27,370 nt of DNA from Leidyana gryllorum EB-2025a (taxonomy: Eukaryota; Apicomplexa): contig JBLWGC010000011.1 in the NCBI GenBank assembly GCA_048772705.1, positions 1 through 27,370 of the forward strand, written 5' to 3'. Below are positions 20,621 to 27,324 of the stretch, piece by piece. The translations under genes and the position numbers were made by a program. The stretch's first letter is position 1; every line of letters starts with the position of its first letter. The notes beneath the pieces are model-generated. The model searched no databases. It had not been told where the DNA came from and saw only the letters and a program-made list of their open reading frames with translations.

Positions 20621-20692
20621 CTCCAAGACCGGGAATCGAACCCGGGTCTTCCGAGTGTCAGGCGGAAATACTAACCACTAGACTATCTCGGC
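20621..20692 (-). tRNA. Asp-type tRNA with GAC (Val) anticodon
   Basis: T-arm and D-arm are Asp, but the loop reads CTGACAC; complement bases 20657-20659 give GAC instead of GTC. The pair closing the loop is lost, and the acceptor reads GCCGAGA/TCTTGGA. A decaying copy is as likely as a remoulded gene. Confidence 0.75.
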
Positions 20693-20825
20693 CGCTCTAA
20701 ATACGCCGGCCTCCAACTCCAAAAGTCTTTCCATTTTGTTGTGCAGACCCCATCGCATTTGTTGGTTCTCAACATAGTATGACCACTATCTCAACTGTAC
20801 TCAGCGGGTTGCACGACCGACAGGC

Positions 20826-20897
20826 GGCTGTTTGGTCTAGTGGTATGATTCTTCCTTCGGGTGGAAGAAGTCCTGGGTTCGATTCCCAGAACAGCCC
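20826..20897 (+). tRNA. tRNA-Pro-CGG: tRNA-Pro(CGG)
   Basis: Intact, acceptor GGCTGTT/AACAGCC, loop TTCGGGT between CTTCC and GGAAG. Confidence 0.96.
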
Positions 20898-20978
20898 CGT
20901 TGCTTGTCGGTTGACCTGACGCTCCATCTCATCTCAAGATGGTACGGCTTTCGTCCAAAGCTGCAGCTGAGGAAGTTG

Positions 20979-21051
20979 TCCACTGTAGTCTAAGTGGCTA
21001 GGATATGCGGCTCTCACCCGCACGATCCGGGTTCAAGTCCCGGCAGTGGAA
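20979..21051 (+). tRNA. tRNA-Glu-CTC: tRNA-Glu(CTC)
   Basis: Intact, loop CTCTCAC. The Pro, Glu, Lys order recurs at 12102-12451, where Glu is broken. Confidence 0.95.
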
Positions 21052-21111
21052 ATCCAGCAGAGTGTGCTTGTAGGCAACGGTTCCACTCCTACTCCCAGAG
21101 ACATTGATTTG

Positions 21112-21184
21112 CACCGCCCGCGGGGCTCGAACTCGCGACTGCAAGATTAAAAGTCTTGCGCTCTACCGACTAAGCTAGGGCGGC
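21112..21184 (-). tRNA. tRNA-Lys-TTT: tRNA-Lys(TTT)
   Basis: Acceptor GCCGCCC/GGGCGGT, loop CTTTTAA between CAAGA and TCTTG. One T-stem mismatch. Reference body for the TTC-bearing gene at 7042. Confidence 0.94.
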
Positions 21185-21312
21185 AAGAAAGCTCTAAACT
21201 TAGTTACACCCTATTTGCCGGTGGGTGGAACAGTGAAAGTATTAAGTGGTGGAACAATGTGCTTCAGTAACTTCCGTCAATAGGGACTCATTCGTGATGT
21301 CCAGTTAACATT

Positions 21313-21383
21313 GCCTTCTTAGCTTGGGGCAGAGCATTCGCTTAGTAAGTGAAAGGTCGCCGGTTCGATTCGGGCAGAAGGCT
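21313..21383 (+). tRNA. tRNA-Thr-AGT: tRNA-Thr(AGT)
   Basis: Loop TTAGTAA. The D-loop is one base short and the T-stem has one change. Confidence 0.88.
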
Positions 21384-21510
21384 CGACTGCATCGACTGGG
21401 CACCTGCAAGCTGCTCGCAAACTCCACCATCCCGGATGAATTCCAGACCAGCTGAGGCAAAATCTGAGTTGCAGCAGTTGTGAGGGCTGGAACTGCAGCC
21501 GTACGAAGTT

Positions 21511-21582
21511 TGGACGACCTGGACATCGATCCCATACCTTTCGCATGCTAAGCGAGCGCTCTACCATCTGAGCCAGTCGCCC
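21511..21582 (-). tRNA. tRNA-Ala-AGC: tRNA-Ala(AGC)
   Basis: Loop TTAGCAT. One base is missing in the variable region. Inverted twin at 24850. Confidence 0.9.
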
Positions 21583-21670
21583 GACGTGCAGTCCCCATCG
21601 CATTTATCGGTTGTCAACATAGCATAACCACTCTCTCGACTCTACCCGCGGATTGCACCACCGACCAGTC

Positions 21671-21742
21671 AGCTGTTTGGTCTAGTGGTATGATCCTTCC
21701 TTAGGGTGGAAGAAGTGCTTGGTTCGATTCCCAGAATAGCCC
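21671..21742 (+). tRNA. tRNA-Pro-AGG: tRNA-Pro(AGG)
   Basis: Loop TTAGGGT between CTTCC and GGAAG. The acceptor AGCTGTT/AATAGCC has one end mismatch. Confidence 0.9.
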
Positions 21743-21817
21743 GCTTTGTTGTATCTTGACCCAACCTGCCTGGCAGCATGGTTCTGGGTTTGGGTGATTC
21801 TTCGGAGACAGTCGGGG

Positions 21818-21890
21818 GGGAGTGTAGCGCAGTCGGTAGCGCGTAGGTCTCATAATCCTGAAGTCGAGAGTTCGATCCTCTCCACTCCCA
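21818..21890 (+). tRNA. tRNA-Met-CAT: tRNA-Met(CAT), elongator
   Basis: Intact, acceptor GGGAGTG/CACTCCC, loop CTCATAA. Confidence 0.96.
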
Positions 21891-21934
21891 GGGTCGGAAT
21901 CGAAATCGCCGACAAACTCATCATGCTATCGTTT

Positions 21935-22005
21935 TGCATCTGTCGGGAATCGCACACGGGTTATCTTGATGGCAGCGAGAGACTCTTCCACTAGACCACA
22001 GATGC
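21935..22005 (-). tRNA. tRNA-Gly(GCC), decayed
   Basis: Full length with acceptor GCATCTG/CAGATGC and loop CTGCCAT, but one anticodon-stem mismatch and a T-loop without TTCGA. Confidence 0.7.
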
Positions 22006-22071
22006 AGAACACGATCCTGTTGACTCTTGTACTGGTGACAGCCATTCTTTATAAGCCTATCGATGCATCAA

Positions 22072-22143
22072 AGCCTTCTGGCGGAATCGAGCCGGCGCCT
22101 TCTCGCTTACGAAGCGAACGCTCTGCCCCTAAGCTTCGAAGGC
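22072..22143 (-). tRNA. tRNA-Thr-CGT: tRNA-Thr(CGT), mildly decayed
   Basis: Loop TTCGTAA; acceptor GCCTTCG/AGAAGGC with one mismatch. Confidence 0.88.
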
Positions 22144-22219
22144 AATGTAAGTTGGAGACAACGAAACGATGGCTACTGACGGAGATTAGTGGAGCACTTT
22201 GCTCGAGTACTTCAATGAC

Positions 22220-22292
22220 TTTCACTGCCGGGACTTGAACCCGGATCGTGCGGGTGAGAGCCGCATATCCTAGCCACTTAGACTACAGTGGA
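22220..22292 (-). tRNA. tRNA-Glu-CTC: tRNA-Glu(CTC)
   Basis: Loop CTCTCAC. One acceptor change leaves a weak pair. Confidence 0.92.
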
Positions 22293-22386
22293 CAAGTGCT
22301 CGAGTTTAGGCTTCGGCCGGCCGAACCGTGTCGGAAAGATTCCGCCATCAATACGACTGGAATTGTTACCAAGTCCGAGCTTTCTT

Positions 22387-22450
22387 GCCGCCCCAACTCC
22401 GTCGGTAGAGCGCAAGACTTTTGAAGGGAGAACCGCGGGTTCGGGCGGCC
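22387..22450 (+). pseudogene. Lys-type tRNA pseudogene
   Basis: Same truncated family as 8952, in the same block position. Confidence 0.75.
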
Positions 22451-22521
22451 CGAGCAGTCCTAGTAAAGCTTGTTGAACCGTATGTGACGGCACTGGCCGC
22501 AAAATGCCGAGTTGGACAGGT

Positions 22522-22603
22522 GGCAACTTGCCCGAGTGGTTAAGGGGGTAGACTAGAAATCTACTGAGCCTGGCCCGCGCTGGTTCAAATCCAGCAGTTG
22601 TCG
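22522..22603 (+). tRNA. tRNA-Ser-AGA: tRNA-Ser(AGA)
   Basis: Intact 82 nt copy, loop CTAGAAA. Confidence 0.95.
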
Positions 22604-22667
22604 TGCGATGTGGTGGAAATGATGCAATCCCCAGCATCAAAAACTCATATGGGTCGAGACAGGGAAT

Positions 22668-22739
22668 GCCTCCTTAGCTTAGGGGCAGAGCATTCGCTTT
22701 GTAAGCGAAAGGTCGCTGGTTCGATTCCGGCAGGAGGCT
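22668..22739 (+). tRNA. tRNA-Thr-TGT: tRNA-Thr(TGT)
   Basis: Acceptor GCCTCCT/AGGAGGC (both strands changed together against the other Thr genes), loop TTTGTAA. Whole source of the 5' halves at 5309 and 9232. Confidence 0.95.
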
Positions 22740-22783
22740 TCAGTCATTAGCCTAAACATGGTTGCGATCCTCTGCCCGCATTT

Positions 22784-22821
22784 GGGACGGCGGCTTGCAC
22801 ACAGCACTCGGCCATCTTGCC
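22784..22821 (-). pseudogene. tRNA-Leu 5' fragment
   Basis: Acceptor 5' strand and D-arm of Leu joined to a damaged anticodon region. The same spacer follows as beside 10470. Confidence 0.5.
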
Positions 22822-22916
22822 GGAGTGTTCTTGGCTCGCCGTTCCACCCATTTCCTGTTGGTGAAATCTCAAAATGCGAGGACTTCTGGGGTTGGAGGCC
22901 GGCGAGTTTACTAGCG

Positions 22917-22988
22917 TCCGAGATAGTGCAGTGGTCAGTATTTCCGGCTGTCACGCGGCATACCCTGGTTCGATTCCCGGTCTCGGAG
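22917..22988 (+). tRNA. tRNA-Asp-GTC: tRNA-Asp(GTC), mildly decayed
   Basis: Loop CTGTCAC; anticodon stem TCCGG/GCGGC has two mismatches. Inverted partner of 16789. Confidence 0.82.
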
Positions 22989-23043
22989 CACAGATGGCTT
23001 CGCTGAAGATTCTCTCCTTTGGTTCTCGCTGAACGTCGCGAGC

Positions 23044-23117
23044 TACAGCCACCGAGGACCGAACTCGGGACCTTTTGGGTGTTGAGCAGACGTCGTAACC
23101 ACTAAACCGTTGACTGC
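23044..23117 (-). tRNA. tRNA-Val(AAC), decayed
   Basis: Same damaged Val as 16660: loop TCAACAC, broken 3' anticodon stem, acceptor GCAGTCA. Confidence 0.7.
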
Positions 23118-23181
23118 ATGAATGGGCCCCGCAGCCCAAGAGGAGTGGCGAAGTTTTACGGAGCAGTGAGGACCAGTTCCA

Positions 23182-23252
23182 AGGTCGCGCCGGAAATCGA
23201 ACCCAGGTCGGGAGATTCAGAGTTTCCAGTGCTAACCACTCACCACGCAACC
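23182..23252 (-). tRNA. tRNA-Gln-CTG: tRNA-Gln(CTG), mildly decayed
   Basis: Loop CTCTGAA, D-arm one base short as in 16525, one anticodon-stem mismatch. Confidence 0.82.
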
Positions 23253-23358
23253 GATCCAGTCCATCCCAGAAGAGTCGGTAGAACTATCCGGACTAGCCCT
23301 TTCTCAAATGAACACACGCAACACGAGTCTCTCTACTGACCTTTGAAATAATGTAACT

Positions 23359-23428
23359 GACTCTTGTATCTTAGTCGGCAGAGTGTGTCATTGTAACATA
23401 CAAACTCGGAAATCCGGGCTCTGAGGCA
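23359..23428 (+). pseudogene. Asn-type pseudogene with GTA-like loop
   Basis: Sister of 14871. Loop TTGTAAC, no usable B box. Confidence 0.6.
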
Positions 23429-23529
23429 ACCTTCACACATACTGCGATGCCCAGGTCTGTCCAATCGTTACAGGGCACAATTATCTCAGCTCGGGAAATA
23501 AATAGCGGCAGGTGCAGCCGTACGAAGTT

Positions 23530-23602
23530 TGGACGACCTGGGCATCGATCCCAGTACCTCTCGCATGCTAAGCGAGCGCTCTACCATTTGAGCTAGTCGC
23601 CC
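23530..23602 (-). tRNA. tRNA-Ala-AGC: tRNA-Ala(AGC)
   Basis: Intact, loop TTAGCAT. The Ala(-), Pro(+) pair recurs at 8073, 15046 and 21511. Confidence 0.96.
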
Positions 23603-23689
23603 GTTGCGCAGACCCCATCGCATGTGTTGGTTCTCAAATATTATGACCACTCTCGCGACTGTGCTCACCGCGTTGCACGACCGACAGGC

Positions 23690-23761
23690 GGCTGTTTGGT
23701 CTAGTGGTATGATTCTTCCTTGGGGTGGAATAAGTCCTGGGTTCGGTTCCCAGAACAGCCC
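23690..23761 (+). tRNA. tRNA-Pro-GGG: tRNA-Pro(GGG)
   Basis: Pro body with loop TTGGGGT, so the anticodon is GGG. Still Pro, but eukaryotes normally use AGG here. One anticodon-stem mismatch, and T-loop TTCGGTT. Confidence 0.82.
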
Positions 23762-23898
23762 GTCTGATAGTTGTTGACTCAATGCCACGTCTCTCCAAGG
23801 TCGGCAACTATACGCGGCTCCCACTCGTACAATCCCGAATGAAGTCCAGACCAGCTGAGACAAAATCTGAGTTGCACCAGTTGTGAGGGCTGGAACTG

Positions 23899-23970
23899 CT
23901 CCGAGACCGGAAATCGAACCCGGGTCTTCCGCGTGACAGGCGGAGATACTAACCACCATACTATCTCGGT
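23899..23970 (-). tRNA. tRNA-Asp-GTC: tRNA-Asp(GTC)
   Basis: Loop CTGTCAC; acceptor ACCGAGA/TCTCGGA with one end mismatch. Confidence 0.9.
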
Positions 23971-24065
23971 GGCTCACAAACACACCGGCCTTCAACCCCA
24001 AAAGTCCTCCCTCCTCGAGACTTCACGGACAGAAAACGTGTAAAGTGGCGAGCCAAGAACGCTCC

Positions 24066-24145
24066 GGCAAGATGGCCGAGTGGTCTAAGGCGCTGTGTTC
24101 AGGCCGCAGTCCGAAAGGGCGTGGGTTCGAATCCCACTTTTGTCA
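24066..24145 (+). tRNA. tRNA-Leu-CAG: tRNA-Leu(CAG)
   Basis: 80 nt, loop TTCAGGC between CTGTG and CGCAG, near-perfect acceptor. Confidence 0.94.
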
Positions 24146-24163
24146 GGTTGCGCCCCAAACGGG

Positions 24164-24168
24164 AAAAA
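24164..24168 (-). terminator. T5 run, possible Pol III terminator
   Basis: Five A on +, 14 bases past the Trp gene at 24182, as at the other Trp locus. Confidence 0.5.
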
Positions 24169-24181
24169 CATAGAGTCCGGT

Positions 24182-24253
24182 TGAGCCCAGAGTGATTCGA
24201 ACACCCAACCTTCTGATCTGGAGTCAGACACGCTACCGTTGCGCCATAGGCCC
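24182..24253 (-). tRNA. tRNA-Trp-CCA: tRNA-Trp(CCA)
   Basis: Loop CTCCAGA; acceptor GGGCCTA/TGGGCTC with one mismatch against 4775. Confidence 0.92.
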
Positions 24254-24292
24254 AAAACCATCCCCCGTTCCAGACTCATTTACCGCCAATCG

Positions 24293-24346
24293 GGCCCGCT
24301 TCTTAGGCGTGACATGCGAAAATAGTAACCACTATGCGATCTCGGA
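24293..24346 (-). pseudogene. tRNA-Asp 5' fragment
   Basis: Duplicate of 4886-4939 with one further change. Confidence 0.65.
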
Positions 24347-24426
24347 CGCTCTGAACACGCCACGGACATTCCATTCGTTCAGAAAACGGCCGTTACCGTG
24401 TACGAGCTTCAACAACAAGGTGTCAC

Positions 24427-24497
24427 GCATCTGTGGTCTAGTGGTAGAATGTCTCGCTGTCATCAAGATAACCCGTGTGCGATTCCCGACAGATGCA
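24427..24497 (+). tRNA. Gly-type tRNA with GTC (Asp) anticodon, mosaic
   Basis: The 5' part matches Gly at 5020, while the 3' part matches the damaged Gly at 21935 in reverse, so a duplication junction runs through this gene. The loop is CTGTCAT; bases 24459-24461 read GTC. The T-loop lacks TTCGA. Confidence 0.75.
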
Positions 24498-24541
24498 AAA
24501 CGATAGCATGATGAGTTTGTTGGCGATTTCGATTCCGACCC

Positions 24542-24614
24542 TGGGAGTGGAGAGGATCGAACTCTCGACTTCAGGATTATGAGACCTACGCGCTACCGAC
24601 TGCGCTACACTCCC
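24542..24614 (-). tRNA. tRNA-Met-CAT: tRNA-Met(CAT), elongator
   Basis: Intact, acceptor GGGAGTG/CACTCCC, T-loop TTCGATC. Confidence 0.96.
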
Positions 24615-24689
24615 CCCCGACTGTCTCCGAAGAATCACCCGAACCCAGAACCATGCTGCCAGGCAGGTTGGGTCAAGATACAACAAAGC

Positions 24690-24761
24690 GGGCTGTTCTG
24701 GGAATCGAACCCAGCACTCCTTCCACCCTAAGGAAGGATCATACCACTAGACCAAACAGCT
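24690..24761 (-). tRNA. tRNA-Pro-AGG: tRNA-Pro(AGG)
   Basis: Loop TTAGGGT, 5' acceptor AGCTGTT. Inverted twin of 21671 with the 3' strand restored to AACAGCC. Confidence 0.92.
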
Positions 24762-24849
24762 GACTGGTCGGTGGTGCAATCCGCGGGTAGAGTCGAGAGA
24801 GTGGTCATGCTATGTTGACAACCGATAAATGCGATGGGGACTGCACGTC

Positions 24850-24921
24850 GGGCGACTGGCTCAGATGGTAGAGCGCTCGCTTAGCATGCGAAAGGTATGG
24901 GATCGATGTCCAGGTCGTCCA
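24850..24921 (+). tRNA. tRNA-Ala-AGC: tRNA-Ala(AGC)
   Basis: Loop TTAGCAT. One base is missing in the variable region, as in 21511, and the T-loop differs slightly. Confidence 0.9.
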
Positions 24922-25025
24922 AACTTCGTACGGCTGCACCTGCCGCTATGTATTTACCGAGTTGAGAGCCTTTGATTGTGCCCTGTAGCCCTTGGATAGA
25001 CTTTGGGATCACAATACGGTCTAGG

Positions 25026-25097
25026 GTGCCTGAGACCGCGGACCTGCGACTTAGTATTTAACAATCAACACGCTTTGCCCCCTGCGCTACAAGAGCC
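25026..25097 (-). pseudogene. tRNA-Asn(GTT)-type pseudogene
   Basis: Duplicate of 20189-20259 with one added base. Confidence 0.6.
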
Positions 25098-25195
25098 AGT
25101 TGAATATTTTGAAGGTTAATAGAAAAACCCGTTTTGCATGTGTGGGGAAGCTCTAGTCCGGATGGCTCTATCAACTCTTTGAGAAGGGCTAAATC

Positions 25196-25267
25196 GGTTG
25201 CGTGGTGTAGTGGTTAGCACTGGAGACTCTGAATCTCCCGACCTGGGTTCGATTCCCGGCGCGACCT
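25196..25267 (+). tRNA. tRNA-Gln-CTG: tRNA-Gln(CTG)
   Basis: Intact, loop CTCTGAA. Reference Gln body. Confidence 0.96.
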
Positions 25268-25330
25268 TGAAACTAGTCCTCACTACTTCGTGAAACCTCC
25301 CCACTTGCTTTGGTCTGCGGGACCTGCCGT

Positions 25331-25403
25331 GCAGCCATGGTCTAGTGGTTACGACGTCTGCTTCACACGCAGAAGGTCCCGAGTTCGATCCTCGGTGGCT
25401 GTA
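25331..25403 (+). tRNA. tRNA-Val-CAC: tRNA-Val(CAC)
   Basis: Intact, loop TTCACAC, acceptor GCAGCCA/TGGCTGT. Confidence 0.96.
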
Positions 25404-25458
25404 GCTCGCAACTTTCAGCGAGAACCAAAGGACAGAATCTTAAGCGAAACCACCTGCG

Positions 25459-25530
25459 TTTCGAGGCCGGGAATCGAACCCGGGTCTTCCGCGTGACAGG
25501 CGGAGACACTAACCACTATACTAACTCGGA
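25459..25530 (-). tRNA. tRNA-Asp-GTC: tRNA-Asp(GTC), mildly decayed
   Basis: Loop CTGTCAC. Acceptor changes shared with 1069, so the 1.0-1.3 kb and 25.4-25.8 kb blocks are related. Confidence 0.85.
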
Positions 25531-25621
25531 CCCTCTGAACACGCTGGCCTCCAATCCCAGAAGTCTTTCTATTTCGGCTCACGGACAAAAAACGCGTGGA
25601 GGGACGAACCAACAACACTGC

Positions 25622-25701
25622 GGCAAGATGGCCGAGTGGTCTAAGGCGCTGTGTTCAGGCCGCAGTCCGAAAGGGCGTGGGTTCGAATCCCACTCTTGTC
25701 A
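25622..25701 (+). tRNA. tRNA-Leu-CAG: tRNA-Leu(CAG)
   Basis: Intact 80 nt gene, acceptor GGCAAGA/TCTTGTC, loop TTCAGGC. Confidence 0.96.
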
Positions 25702-25759
25702 GCCGTTGTATCGGCTCGGTCAGCCACTGGATGCAATAGGTCTTCCATGTAGAGCGGAT

Positions 25760-25832
25760 GGGCGGCTAGCTCAGATGGTAGAGCGCTCGCTTTGCATCCG
25801 AGAGGTACTGGGATCGATACCCAGGTCGTCCA
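25760..25832 (+). tRNA. tRNA-Ala-TGC: tRNA-Ala(TGC)
   Basis: Loop TTTGCAT; one anticodon-stem mismatch (CCGAG). Acceptor GGGCGGC/GTCGTCC with a G-U pair. Confidence 0.92.
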
Positions 25833-26010
25833 AACTTTGTAGTGCTGCAACTGGCGCTATTTGACTACAGAGTTGAGAGCTTTAAGGGTGCCCTGTAGCC
25901 CTTGAATAGACTTGGGCACCACACTTCAACTCGACATGAGGGGCAGCGGCTCTCATACAGCTAGCAAGCTTGCCTCGGTCGAAACGGAACGTCTTCCGAG
26001 TGAGAGGCTA

Positions 26011-26083
26011 TGATGCGGATGGGCCTCGGACCCACAACTCCCGGTTCCGAAGACCGCTGCCTTATCCAGTAGGCCACCGCACC
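26011..26083 (-). tRNA. tRNA-Arg-TCG: tRNA-Arg(TCG)
   Basis: Acceptor GGTGCGG/CCGCATC, loop CTTCGGA. The T-loop reads TCCGAGG as in 3813. Confidence 0.9.
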
Positions 26084-26191
26084 ATGGAGAGACTTCGGTC
26101 ATCTCGATACTCGTGGGGTGAAAGAAGTCTTCGATCTCATAACCTCCCCCAAACCGTTGTGAAAAAGTGCCAGCGAGTAAGACATGTCGTC

Positions 26192-26273
26192 GGCAAGGTG
26201 GCCGAGTGGTTAAGGCGGCGGCCTGCTAAGCCGTTGGGTTCTACCCGCGTGAGTTCGAATCTCACCCTTGTCG
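26192..26273 (+). tRNA. tRNA-Ser-GCT: tRNA-Ser(GCT)
   Basis: Intact 82 nt copy, loop CTGCTAA. Confidence 0.96.
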
Positions 26274-26465
26274 GTAGCATTCGGGGAGAGCGCATCTGCT
26301 TCAATGATTGAACTGAGGATTTTGGCCGACTCAAATCCAACGCTTTACGCTGGGGGCTGTATACAAAAGCCAGTTACAATACTTCAGAGGTTAGTAGAGA
26401 GACCCGTGTTGCATGTGTTCCAGTTGAGGGAGCGCTAGTCCGACTGTTCTGGGATGGGCTGAACC

Positions 26466-26535
26466 GATTGCGTCCTTGGTATTTAGCACTGGACACTTTG
26501 GATTTCCCGACCTGGGGTCGATCCCGGCCCGACCC
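26466..26535 (+). pseudogene. tRNA-Gln pseudogene (TTG-like)
   Basis: Loop CTTTGGA with a mismatched stem, altered D-arm and acceptor. Direct duplicate of 4231. Confidence 0.7.
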
Positions 26536-26599
26536 TTGAACTGGTCCTCACTACTCCCTGAAGCTTCGCCACTTCTCTTGGGCTGCGGGGAGCATCCAT

Positions 26600-26672
26600 G
26601 CAGCCATGGTCTAGTGGTTACGACGTCTGCTTTACACGCAGAAGGTCCCGAGTTCGATCCTCGGTGGCTGTA
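26600..26672 (+). tRNA. tRNA-Val-TAC: tRNA-Val(TAC)
   Basis: Intact, loop TTTACAC. The only Val-TAC gene here; the duplicated gene at 4365 is AAC. Confidence 0.96.
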
Positions 26673-26695
26673 GCTCGCAACTTTCAGCACGCACC

Positions 26696-26701
26696 AAAAA
26701 A
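26696..26701 (-). terminator. T6 run, possible Pol III terminator
   Basis: Six A on +, 26 bases past the Asp gene at 26728, as at 4461. Confidence 0.4.
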
Positions 26702-26727
26702 GACAATCTTAAGCGAAATCACCTGTG

Positions 26728-26799
26728 GTCTGAGACCGGGAATCGAACCCGGGTCTTCCGCGTGACAGGCGGAAATACTAACCACTATACTATCTCGGA
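26728..26799 (-). tRNA. tRNA-Asp-GTC: tRNA-Asp(GTC)
   Basis: Loop CTGTCAC. One acceptor mismatch and discriminator C instead of G. Confidence 0.9.
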
Positions 26800-26892
26800 C
26801 GCTCGCAAACACGCCGGCCTTCAGCCTCAGACGTCTTACCAGTTTCGAGATTCCACGGACAAAAACTGCGTGGAGCGACGAACCAACACTGC

Positions 26893-26972
26893 GGCAAGAT
26901 GGCCGAGTGGTCTAAGGCGCTGTGTTAAGGCCGCAGTCCGAAAGGGCGTGGGTTCGAATCCCACTCTTGTCA
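26893..26972 (+). tRNA. tRNA-Leu-AAG: tRNA-Leu(AAG)
   Basis: Intact 80 nt gene, loop TTAAGGC. Confidence 0.96.
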
Positions 26973-27039
26973 ACCGTTGTATTGTATTGAGTCGTCCCCT
27001 CTCTTCACCGATAGACAGGTCGTTCGACCTACATACAGC

Positions 27040-27110
27040 TGCACCTACCGGGACTCGAACCCGGGTTACGACCTTGGAAGGGTCGCATCTTACCCTTAGA
27101 CCACAAGTGC
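27040..27110 (-). tRNA. tRNA-Gly-TCC: tRNA-Gly(TCC)
   Basis: Loop CTTCCAA; acceptor GCACTTG/TAGGTGC. Converges on Leu-AAG as at 3519. Confidence 0.94.
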
Positions 27111-27202
27111 AATTGCGAAAGATCTGCAGCACCCCGAGAGACTCGGGCAATTTCTGCTCCCAGCTTCAGGTTGAGTAGTGCTTTGCCAATCACCCCTCTA
27201 CT

Positions 27203-27282
27203 TCCGGTGGGACGGAATCGAGCCGCCGACTATCTGATGCCAGCACTACAGTCAGATGCTCTACCAACTGAGCTACCCCCGG
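27203..27282 (-). tRNA. tRNA-Tyr-GTA: tRNA-Tyr(GTA) with 7-nt intron
   Basis: Stem TCTGA/TCAGA encloses 14 bases, CTGTAG then TGCTGGC then A, fitting a 7-base intron after position 37. The acceptor CCGGGGG has one mismatch. D-arm and T-loop (CTCGATT) are whole. The only intron-bearing tRNA type seen; relics at 6526 and 9928 carry it too. Confidence 0.88.
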
Positions 27283-27324
27283 CCGTCCAACTGCTCCGGG
27301 GTTCGAAAGGCTTAACCCAAGATC

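Larger units (their letters stand above)
21495..22005. repeat. Inverted duplicate of about 24430-24936
   Basis: Ala-AGC, Pro-AGG, Met and damaged Gly mirrored at both sites with shared private changes such as the AGCTGTT Pro acceptor. The left edge of the mirrored copy lies inside the Gly tRNA at 24427. Confidence 0.85.
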
